Shown one piece after another: positions 1 to 5,471 of a DNA stretch of 5,527 bases. The notes under the pieces were generated by a model. The model saw nothing but the letters and a program-made list of their open reading frames with translations. It searched no databases and had not been told where the DNA came from. The position numbers were made by a program, and so were the translations under genes. The stretch lies in the NCBI GenBank assembly GCA_013696835.1, contig JACCXV010000118.1:1-5527 (forward strand), written 5' to 3'. This DNA is from Gemmatimonadota bacterium. GTDB taxonomy: Bacteria > Gemmatimonadota > Gemmatimonadetes > JACCXV01. Numbering within the stretch: the stretch's first letter is position 1; each line of letters begins with the position of its first letter.

Positions 1-467
1 GGTCCCGCCTGGGCGGGGTCTTCGTGGGCTACGCCTTCGCGGAGGGCTGGGCCCACTATGCGGAGGAGATGATGTGGGAGGCGGGGTTCAACGCGGGGGA
101 CCCGGAGACGCGCATCGGCCAGCTCCAAAACGCCCTCATGCGCAACGTGCGCTATCTGGCCGCCATCGGGCTCCACGCGCGCGGCATGACGGTGGCGCAG
201 GCGGAGCGGATGTTCCGCGAGCACGCCTTCCTGGATCCGGCGAACGCCCGGCAGCAGGCCGCCCGCGGGACGTTCGATCCCGCGTACGGCAACTACACGC
301 TCGGCAAGCTCATGCTGCGCAAGTTGCGCGAGGACTGGACCGCGGAGCGGGGCGGTCGCGCCGCCTGGCGTGACTTCCACGACCGCGTGCTGTCGTTCGG
401 GGGTCCTCCGGTTCCGCTCGTTCGCCAGGCGATGCTCGGCGCGGACGCCGGACTTCCTCTGTCGTAA
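1..467 (+). CDS. DUF885 family protein, C-terminal part (5' end outside window)
   Basis: The reading frame is open from the left edge (first full codon at 3) to TAA at 465-467, giving the last 154 residues. I recognise the C-terminal part of DUF885 proteins: an EGWAHYAEEM motif near the start (family form EGWALYAE), a GLHARGMT segment, a YGNYTLGKLMLRKL segment and an FHDRVLSFGGPPVPLV ending. DUF885 proteins are usually about 550-620 residues, often exported, and resemble zinc peptidases; the glutamate of EGWAxY is thought to act with an upstream HExxxH-type motif. That motif, and any signal peptide, would lie outside this window, so catalytic competence cannot be judged here. The permease gene follows 55 bp downstream on the same strand, but the hairpin and odd leader between them argue only weakly for co-transcription. 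Family assignment is confident; substrate and biological role are unknown. Confidence 0.88.
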   Translation, partial: SRLGGVFVGYAFAEGWAHYAEEMMWEAGFNAGDPETRIGQLQNALMRNVRYLAAIGLHARGMTVAQAERMFREHAFLDPANARQQAARGTFDPAYGNYTLGKLMLRKLREDWTAERGGRAAWRDFHDRVLSFGGPPVPLVRQAMLGADAGLPLS

Positions 468-493
468 GCGAACTCCCCAACTCGACAGTTCGC
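468..493 (+). terminator. Hairpin directly after the DUF885 stop codon; possible weak terminator
   Basis: GCGAACT at 468-474 is the perfect inverse complement of AGTTCGC at 487-493, giving a 7-bp stem with a 12-nt loop that begins on the base after the TAA stop. A second AACT copy at 479-482 could pair with AGTT at 487-490 instead, giving a smaller competing hairpin with a 4-nt loop. No run of T follows (the next bases are mostly C), so it does not fit a classical intrinsic terminator. It may be a 3'-end stabilising hairpin, a weak or Rho-assisted terminator, or chance. Confidence 0.3.
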
Positions 494-522
494 CCTTCCC
501 CACCCTATCACCACCCCACCCC
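493..522 (+). promoter_or_regulatory. G-free, C-rich leader before the permease start; no Shine-Dalgarno site
   Basis: The 30 bases before the permease ATG contain no G at all and consist of C-runs (493-495, 498-501, 503-505, 514-517, 519-522) separated by A or T. There is no purine-rich ribosome binding site, although two minus-strand genes in this window have good ones. Translation may therefore start on a leaderless or unstructured mRNA, or through another non-Shine-Dalgarno route. The complementary strand carries five G-runs and could fold as a G-quadruplex. The composition is directly visible; the regulatory meaning is inference. Confidence 0.4.
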
Positions 523-2304
523 ATGACACTCGAGATCGTGATCCTGCTCGTGATCCTCGCGGGCGCCCTCGTGCTCTTCACGTTCGAGTGGGTCTCTCCC
601 GACGTGACCGCGCTGGGTGTGATGCTGTCGCTGATCGTCACCGGGCTGCTGTCCCCGGAGCAGGCTTTCGCCGGGTTCGGCAGCGACACCGTCATGATGT
701 TCCTGGGCCTGCTGATCCTGACCGCCGCCCTGCTGCGGACGGGCGTGGTCGAGATGGCCGGACGCGCCGTGCTGCGCCGGGCGGGCAAGGACCCAAACCG
801 CCTGCTCATCCTGGTCGTGCTCGCCGTCGCCCTGCTGTCGGCCTTCATGAGCAATACCGCGGCGACGGCCTTCTTCCTGCCGATCACGCTCGGGGTCGCC
901 GCGCGCGCGCGGGTGAGCCCTTCGCGGCTGCTGCTGCCCCTGGCGTTCGCCTCGATCCTCACCAGCTCCGTGACGCTCGTGAGCACGTCCACGAACATCG
1001 TCGTGAGCGGTGTGATGACGCGCTACGGGCTCGAGCCGATGGGGATGTTCGAGCTCAGCCCGGTCGGCATTCCCATCGCCGTGGTGGGCCTCGTTTACGT
1101 CCTCACGCTGGGCCGCCGGTTGCTCCCGGAGCGGGCGCGCGGGGCGGCGGAGGACCTGACCGAGGGATTCGGGCTGGGATCCTACCTCACCGAGGTCCTG
1201 ATCCTGCCTGCCTCGAGCCTGATCGGAAAGACGCTCGCGCAATCGGGGCTCGGCCGCGACCTCGACCTTACCGTCGTGCGCGTCCTGCGCGGCAAGGACC
1301 ACTACCTGCTGCCGCGTGCCGAAACACTGCTCGAGGCAGGGGACGTGCTGCTGGTGGAGGGCGCGCGCGAGGACGTGCTGCGGGTGAAGGACACGGCCGG
1401 CATCGACATCAAGGCTGACGTGAAGTTCGCCAGCCCGGACCTGCAGGCGGGCGACAGCCAGCTCGTGGAGGTGATCCTGCTGCCGCGTTCGGCGCTCCTC
1501 GGCAACACGCTCAAGGAGTATCGCTTCCGCGAGCTGCACGGGCCGCAGGTGCTGGCGGTGAACCGTCACGGCGAGACGCTGCGCAGCAAGCTGAGCGACG
1601 TGCGACTCGGGCTTGGCGACGTGCTGCTCGTTCAGGGCTCGCGGGCGGATCTCGCAAACCTCCAGGGCAGCGGCGTCGCACGCATCATCGGAGAGGTCGA
1701 CGAGAACCGCCCCAAGCTGCGCCACGCGCCGGCGGCGATCCTGATCTTCGTCGCGGCGCTCGCGGCGGCCACGTTCAAGATCGTCGCTCTCCCGGTGGCC
1801 GTGCTGCTCGGAGCGCTGCTGGCGTTCGTGACGCGCTGCATCACGCCCGAGGAGGCCTATCGCGAGGTCGAATGGAAGGCGCTGATCCTCGTGGGCAGCA
1901 TGCTGGCGCTGGGTGCCGCAATGGAGGTCACGGGCGCCGCGAAGTTCCTGGCGGCGGAGGTGGTGGGCCTGCTCGGCGGCGGGAATCCCGTGTGGCTGCT
2001 GGCGGCGTTCTTCGTGCTGACGGTGATCCTGACGCAGCCCATGTCGAATCAAGCCGCGGCTGTGGTCGTGGTCCCCGTGGCGATCCAGACCGCCCTCCAG
2101 CTCGACCTGAACCCGCGCACCTTCGCGATGATGATCGCGGTGGCTGCGAGCTGCTCCTACCTCACCCCGCTCGAGCCCTCGTGCCTGATGGTGTATGGCC
2201 CCGGCCGCTACCGCTTCGTGGACTTTCTTAAGGTCGGGGCGCTGCTGACGATCCTGATCTTCGCGCTGGCGTGTCTGCTCGTGCCCCTGGTCTGGCCGCT
2301 CTAG
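523..2304 (+). CDS. SLC13 (DASS) family permease with two internal TrkA_C domains
   Basis: This complete 593-residue protein is a predicted inner-membrane, probably cation-coupled, anion transporter. The layout is an N-terminal membrane half (about 1-198), two cytosolic TrkA_C/RCK_C modules (about 217-295 and 312-390) and a C-terminal membrane half (about 402-592). This is the architecture and approximate length (about 600 residues) of YfbS-like SLC13 permeases. The first half carries the family SNT signature (S110-N111-T112, followed by AATAFFLP) and a TSTN loop (155-158). The second half has the degenerate partner S508-N509-Q510, and YLTPLEPS (546-553) where a TN-containing loop is usual. 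TrkA_C modules are ligand-sensing domains and suggest gating or regulation by a small molecule. Substrates in the superfamily include dicarboxylates, citrate and sulfate; the sequence does not decide between them. I chose the ATG at 523 because the membrane segment begins at once and upstream in-frame codons overlap the DUF885 gene with non-membrane sequence. No Shine-Dalgarno site precedes it. Confidence 0.93.
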   Translation: MTLEIVILLVILAGALVLFTFEWVSPDVTALGVMLSLIVTGLLSPEQAFAGFGSDTVMMFLGLLILTAALLRTGVVEMAGRAVLRRAGKDPNRLLILVVLAVALLSAFMSNTAATAFFLPITLGVAARARVSPSRLLLPLAFASILTSSVTLVSTSTNIVVSGVMTRYGLEPMGMFELSPVGIPIAVVGLVYVLTLGRRLLPERARGAAEDLTEGFGLGSYLTEVLILPASSLIGKTLAQSGLGRDLDLTVVRVLRGKDHYLLPRAETLLEAGDVLLVEGAREDVLRVKDTAGIDIKADVKFASPDLQAGDSQLVEVILLPRSALLGNTLKEYRFRELHGPQVLAVNRHGETLRSKLSDVRLGLGDVLLVQGSRADLANLQGSGVARIIGEVDENRPKLRHAPAAILIFVAALAAATFKIVALPVAVLLGALLAFVTRCITPEEAYREVEWKALILVGSMLALGAAMEVTGAAKFLAAEVVGLLGGGNPVWLLAAFFVLTVILTQPMSNQAAAVVVVPVAIQTALQLDLNPRTFAMMIAVAASCSYLTPLEPSCLMVYGPGRYRFVDFLKVGALLTILIFALACLLVPLVWPL

Positions 2305-2310
2305 ACGCCT

Positions 2311-2667
2311 TCAACGCGGGAACAACTGCCGCTCCACCCAGCGTGGCAGCGCATCGGGTTCTCCCACGACCGCCTCTCCCTCGTGCTCGGCCACCCTCAG
2401 AAAAAGCTGGAGGCGATCCCCCTCGAGATCCACGACGAAGTGGGAGAGCGGGCTCACGAGCGGGGGGGCCTGGCTGACGCAGCGCTCCACATCGGCCAGC
2501 GTGCTTTCGACGTCCAATGGCGCAGCCCCCTCTGCCGCCCGCATGTTGGGGCCCCCGTCAGGGACGCGGGCCCCAGCACGCTCCAGCATGCTCCGGAGCG
2601 CGTCCCGCGCCCGCGCGTCCCATTCCCGAAAGCGGATCCGCTCGAGCTTCTGCCGTCGGGCCTTCAC
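2311..2667 (-). CDS. Small hypothetical protein (118 aa), last gene of the operon
   Basis: I do not recognise this family. The GTG start (2667-2665) shares bases with the TGA stop of the metallophosphoesterase in a GTGA overlap, and a strong GGAGGG site lies 6 nt upstream, so this start is well supported. An ATG at 2694 would extend it by nine residues but lacks that site. The product has a very basic, helix-prone N-terminus (about 1-34, rich in Arg and Lys), a flexible middle rich in Gly, Ala and Pro (35-52), a short helix (about 53-64) and a beta-hairpin-like segment (about 76-103) ending in RWVERQLFPR. It has one cysteine and neither signal peptide nor membrane segment, so it is probably cytosolic. 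Its position after two phosphatases with coupled translation suggests an accessory or partner role, but that is inference. The stop lies 6 bp from the stop of the convergent permease gene. Confidence 0.75.
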   Translation of the reverse strand: MKARRQKLERIRFREWDARARDALRSMLERAGARVPDGGPNMRAAEGAAPLDVESTLADVERCVSQAPPLVSPLSHFVVDLEGDRLQLFLRVAEHEGEAVVGEPDALPRWVERQLFPR

Positions 2668-4004
2668 AGCGGTCCCTCCAGCGCGCCGTTCCATACCTCG
2701 AATCCCCGGCCGGCGCGCTCGTCGCCGGCGTAGAAGGCGAGCACCGTGAGGGCATGGAAGCCGAGGAACTCCAGGCGCTCCGGGCCCGCGACCGTCTGGC
2801 GGTAGGTCGGCCGCCAGGTGCCGCTGTTCAGGTAGAACTGCTTGCCAATCCCCTCCCCCGCACGCGCGTCCAGGGGACGGATCTCGTGTGCATGGGTGTG
2901 CCCGTACGCCACGAACCGCGCGGCGCCCGAGACGATCTCCGGCTCCCGCAGCGCGTGTTGCGCGAAGCGCCGGTGCCGGTCCGCGACGAGGCGCAGGAGC
3001 TGATTCGACGTTGCGCGGGCAATCCGTCCCGCGGTCAGCCCCTTGAGGAAACGGAACCCGAGCTCGAGCCGATCCACCTCGTCCCACCGCCAGCTCCGGT
3101 CCGCGCGACGGATCCGCTGCAGATCGAAGAACTCCTCCGCCAGACGATTCCACACGGCCAGGATCGCGGCCCCACCCATTGCTCCCTCCAGCCCGAAGCG
3201 GCGGATCACCCCCAGAACCCATGCAGGGATGAGGGTGAACGGCCGGACGTTGTCGATCTCGCGCAGCGCCAGGTACACGGGCGCGTCGGCCGCGAGCCCG
3301 AGCTCCTCCCGGACGCATTCCGGGAAGCGGTTCAGGATCTCGATCACCACGGCGTCGCCGATCGCGGAGTGGTTCCTGCCGCCCGCGAAGTTGAAGCCGT
3401 CGTGGACGTCGCCGTGACGCAGCACCAGCCGGTGCAGCGCCGCGCGGGCCGCGAGCTCCGGGGCGGCCTCGTCGAGGGCATGAGGGAACGGCCGCCCGGG
3501 ATCCTGGACCAGGCCTATCGAGGTGACCACGCGCTCGCGGATCTCGTCATAGGCGCTGCCGGGGAGCCGCAGGAGCCAATCGTGATTGCCCACGAAGTAG
3601 CTGATGCGGACGGGAACGCGGTACGGCTGCCCCTCCTCGTAGAAGAGAGCGCCGTCGCGGGCGAGGGAGGCGAGGACCGAGAGGCCCTCAGCGTTGCGCT
3701 GGAGCGTCCGCTCCACGATGCGCGCGACGGTGGGGGCGATCTCCTCCGGGGCCTCCCACGGACGCGCGACCCGGGCGGAGGCGTCGGCGCGCGCGGGCCA
3801 GCCGGAGGATCGCAGCAAGTCCAGGATGTCGCCCAGAAGGACGAGGTCGATTCCCTCGTCCAGCGGCCGGAATCCGCCCGCCCGATGACCCGCGTGGCGG
3901 GCCATCTCCCCCAGGAGGCGCGCGAAGAGCCCGAATGCACCGGGCTCGGCAGTCGTCCCCGACGCTCCGTCTGTCAGGTGCAGGTCGCTGACGACGACGA
4001 TCAT
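2664..4004 (-). CDS. Calcineurin-like metallophosphoesterase with a large insertion
   Basis: This 446-residue protein has all the metal-binding motifs of the calcineurin-like superfamily in order: D7-x-H9 (VVVSDLHL), G58-D59-x-x-D62, G139-N140-H141-D142, an H197-G198-D199 motif, and G368-H369-T370-H371, followed by LNSGTW (392-397). An intact di-metal phosphoesterase is therefore expected, with no signal peptide and so cytosolic. The HGD motif resembles the one in LpxH-type enzymes rather than the common GH form. About 168 residues separate HGD from GHTH, far more than in compact family members; this region is largely helical and includes apolar stretches (about 256-267 and 276-285) and ends in a long basic helix (about 326-350). 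Total length is well above the roughly 240 residues of LpxH. The ATG overlaps the TGA of the HAD gene by 4 nt (ATGA), with no clear Shine-Dalgarno site, which points to coupled translation. Substrate unknown; a nucleotide, lipid-linked or phosphoprotein substrate is possible. Confidence 0.92.
   Translation of the reverse strand: MIVVVSDLHLTDGASGTTAEPGAFGLFARLLGEMARHAGHRAGGFRPLDEGIDLVLLGDILDLLRSSGWPARADASARVARPWEAPEEIAPTVARIVERTLQRNAEGLSVLASLARDGALFYEEGQPYRVPVRISYFVGNHDWLLRLPGSAYDEIRERVVTSIGLVQDPGRPFPHALDEAAPELAARAALHRLVLRHGDVHDGFNFAGGRNHSAIGDAVVIEILNRFPECVREELGLAADAPVYLALREIDNVRPFTLIPAWVLGVIRRFGLEGAMGGAAILAVWNRLAEEFFDLQRIRRADRSWRWDEVDRLELGFRFLKGLTAGRIARATSNQLLRLVADRHRRFAQHALREPEIVSGAARFVAYGHTHAHEIRPLDARAGEGIGKQFYLNSGTWRPTYRQTVAGPERLEFLGFHALTVLAFYAGDERAGRGFEVWNGALEGPL
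2674..2679 (-). promoter_or_regulatory. Shine-Dalgarno site for the 118-aa gene
   Basis: On the minus strand GGAGGG is followed by a 6-nt spacer and then the GTG at 2667. The site lies inside the 3' end of the metallophosphoesterase gene. It decides the GTG start over the upstream ATG at 2694 and suggests that ribosomes can both reinitiate and load freshly here. Confidence 0.7.
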
Positions 4005-4765
4005 CGCATCGGTGCGCTGCGCGACGCGGGCGACGAGAGCCCACTCCGGCCGCCCTCCTCCTCCAGCAGCCGGTCGAGAAGCTCGGGAAGCGCCCGCAGG
4101 ACGAGGTCGGGCCGAGTCTCGTGGATGAGATCGCACGCGCCGCTCCGGTCCAGCCATGCGGTGCGCATCCCCACTCCCGCGGCCCCCGCCACATCCACCC
4201 TCAGGGAGTCACCGACGTAGAGCACGTGCTCCGGAGGGAGGCCGAGGAGCCGCAGCGCGGCGAGGAAGCACTCGGGCCGCGGCTTCATGACCTCGATCCT
4301 GTCCGCTACGACCACCGGCGAGAGCCGCCCCGCCAGCCCCACCGCCTCCAGCTTGTCCTCCACCAGCTCGGGGAAGCCGTTCGTCACCACCCCCACGGGA
4401 AGACGGTCGAGCAGGTGCAGCACCGTCTCGCGCGCGCCGGGAACCTCCACCCGCTGCCGCCGGTAGCGCGCGCGGTACGACCCGGCGAGATCTTCGGCTT
4501 CGACGTGTCCGACCCCGAAGCCCTCGACCGTGCGGCGGAAGCGCGCCACCGCGAGCTCCTCGCGCGTCATCTGCCCGCACCCCGCCAGCGCCCAGCATTC
4601 GTCGTTGTGCCGCGTGAACTCGCGGAAGAGGGTCTCCGCGTCAAGCTCGGCCAGGTCACGGTACGCCGCAGCCGTCTCGGCGAGCGCCTGCCGTGACGCA
4701 CGCGTATGGTCGTAGAGGGTGTCGTCGAGGTCGAAGAGGACAGCCCCGGGACGATCAGCGCGCAT
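4001..4765 (-). CDS. HAD superfamily (subfamily IA) hydrolase, probable phosphatase
   Basis: This 254-residue protein carries all four HAD motifs. Motif I is F11-D12-L13-D14-D15-T16, with D12 as the likely nucleophile and D14 as the acid/base. Motif II is T128 in VVTNG, motif III is K161 in KPRPECF, and motif IV is G185-D186-S187 with D191. Between motif I and motif II lies a helical C1 cap (about 20-105), placing it in subfamily IA near YjjG-type nucleotidases and phosphoglycolate-phosphatase-like enzymes. It should hydrolyse a small phosphorylated metabolite in the cytosol by way of a phospho-aspartate and Mg2+; the exact substrate cannot be read from sequence. The last 15 or so residues are a low-complexity tail rich in Gly, Ser and Arg. 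The ATG at 4765 starts eight residues before the first conserved strand and lies within the upstream gene, overlapping it by 11 nt. There is no Shine-Dalgarno site, so coupled translation is likely. Confidence 0.93.
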   Translation of the reverse strand: MRADRPGAVLFDLDDTLYDHTRASRQALAETAAAYRDLAELDAETLFREFTRHNDECWALAGCGQMTREELAVARFRRTVEGFGVGHVEAEDLAGSYRARYRRQRVEVPGARETVLHLLDRLPVGVVTNGFPELVEDKLEAVGLAGRLSPVVVADRIEVMKPRPECFLAALRLLGLPPEHVLYVGDSLRVDVAGAAGVGMRTAWLDRSGACDLIHETRPDLVLRALPELLDRLLEEEGGRSGLSSPASRSAPMR

Positions 4766-5453
4766 CGAGCAGCGGGAGCTCGCGGCCAGCCGGCGCCTCC
4801 GACGCCGACTCCAGCACGACCTCGATCGTGCGCCCGCCATGCTCCACCAGCTGCCGCAGCGGCATGCCATCCCCGTCCACCCAGAGGGTGCTCTCGAGCG
4901 CGGCTCCGTCCGCGAGCGACGAGGTGACCGATAGGCGGCGCGCCTCCCGGACCCCGATCTCGGCGAGGAACAGTGCGTCCGCGCCCGTGTCCCGGAAGGA
5001 TTGCCGCACCTCCACGGGACGCAGGTCCGGGAGCGGCAGGAGCAAGGTCTCGAAGCGAATCTCACCACCCTCGTGAGGCATGCCGCCGGCGAGCAGCGGA
5101 AGGCTGGCGAGGATGGACACGGGATCCACCTTCTCGAAGCGGTTCGCGGGAAATTCGTCCTCGTACGCTGGAGCGTTGTCCTCGAAGATGCGGGCGCGCA
5201 GCAGGTCTCCTTCGCGCGCGACGGTCGCCGTCAGCCGCTCCTTGCCCCGGGCCAGCGCGAACTCGAGCTTCAGGAAGACGCCCGTCACCGTGATCGAGAG
5301 CGCGAGGTCCTGGCGATTCGGCTCGGGCAGCCGCATCTCGCTCGAGCTCCGCGCCTGCAGCGTGACCCGGTCGCGCTGGAGGGACCAAGTCTCGGTGCCG
5401 GCGACCTCGCCGTCGATCGCGATCCGGTAGACGCCGCGTGTGCGGCTCACCAT
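4755..5453 (-). CDS. Hypothetical protein, probably beta-rich (232 aa), first gene of the operon
   Basis: I do not recognise a firm family. The product begins directly with GVYRIAIDGEVAGTETW and continues as alternating short strands (RLTATVAREG, LLRARIFED, LSVTSSLAD, STLWVDGDGMPLRQLVEHGG, TIEVVLE). This resembles the all-beta pattern of DUF3108/DUF6134-like proteins, where paired strands bear a DG turn and a late line on the residue weight of a precursor; that likeness is by eye only. It has no cysteine, no signal peptide and no membrane segment, unlike many such proteins, so it looks cytosolic unless the true start lies further upstream. I prefer the ATG at 5453: GGAGGTGA lies 10 nt upstream, and codons end in G or C from here on, while the eleven codons from the alternative ATG at 5486 are mostly A- or T-ending. 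It is followed by the HAD gene with an 11-nt overlap. The function is unknown. Confidence 0.78.
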   Translation of the reverse strand: MVSRTRGVYRIAIDGEVAGTETWSLQRDRVTLQARSSSEMRLPEPNRQDLALSITVTGVFLKLEFALARGKERLTATVAREGDLLRARIFEDNAPAYEDEFPANRFEKVDPVSILASLPLLAGGMPHEGGEIRFETLLLPLPDLRPVEVRQSFRDTGADALFLAEIGVREARRLSVTSSLADGAALESTLWVDGDGMPLRQLVEHGGRTIEVVLESASEAPAGRELPLLDAR

Positions 5454-5456
5454 GTC

Positions 5457-5469
5457 AGGTGAGTCACCT
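5457..5469. repeat. Perfect 6-bp palindrome overlapping the Shine-Dalgarno site
   Basis: AGGTGA and TCACCT flank a single central base, giving a 13-bp near-perfect dyad. On the minus-strand mRNA the left arm is most of the ribosome binding site of the 232-residue gene. It could be a regulator-binding operator or a small hairpin that hides the site (AGGT pairing with ACCT around a 5-nt loop). A dyad this short can also arise by chance. Confidence 0.35.
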
Positions 5470-5471
5470 CC
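5464..5471 (-). promoter_or_regulatory. Extended Shine-Dalgarno site GGAGGTGA for the first operon gene
   Basis: On the minus strand GGAGGTGA fits the 16S rRNA 3' end over eight bases and precedes the ATG at 5453 by 10 nt, slightly longer than ideal. A second site, AGGAGG at 5500-5505, stands 13 nt before an in-frame ATG at 5486. The shift in third-position composition favours the inner start. Confidence 0.6.

Noticed and set aside
370..522. Upstream start of the permease at the GTG at 370
   Set aside because: It would overlap about 100 bp of the DUF885 gene in another frame, add a Cys/Arg/Ser/Pro-rich non-membrane segment, and give no better ribosome binding site.
508..2052. A long minus-strand open frame (514 codons) antisense to the permease
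   Set aside because: Its translation is rich in Arg, Gln, His and Glu with no domain-like pattern. It mirrors the permease's strong third-position G/C bias, which removes stop codons on the opposite strand; the plus-strand frame has clear membrane segments and family motifs.
2326..2349. CTGCC/GGCAG hairpin as a terminator for the permease
   Set aside because: The stem is short, contains a bulge, lies inside the coding sequence of the opposite gene and is not followed by a T-run.
2668..3318. Upstream extension of the 118-aa frame to a start at 3318
   Set aside because: The extension runs inside the metallophosphoesterase gene in another frame and reads as Arg/Gly/Pro-rich noise; the GTG at 2667 has both a Shine-Dalgarno site and a GTGA overlap.
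4005..4157. N-terminal extension of the metallophosphoesterase to a start at 4157
   Set aside because: The extra 51 residues are Arg/Ala/Gly-rich, overlap the HAD gene and precede the conserved first strand MIVVVSDLHL, which naturally begins at the ATG at 4004.
2517..4220. A long plus-strand open frame (567 codons) across the metallophosphoesterase region
   Set aside because: It is antisense to a protein with complete metal-binding motifs, and its own translation shows no recognisable domain. It is a shadow caused by high G+C.
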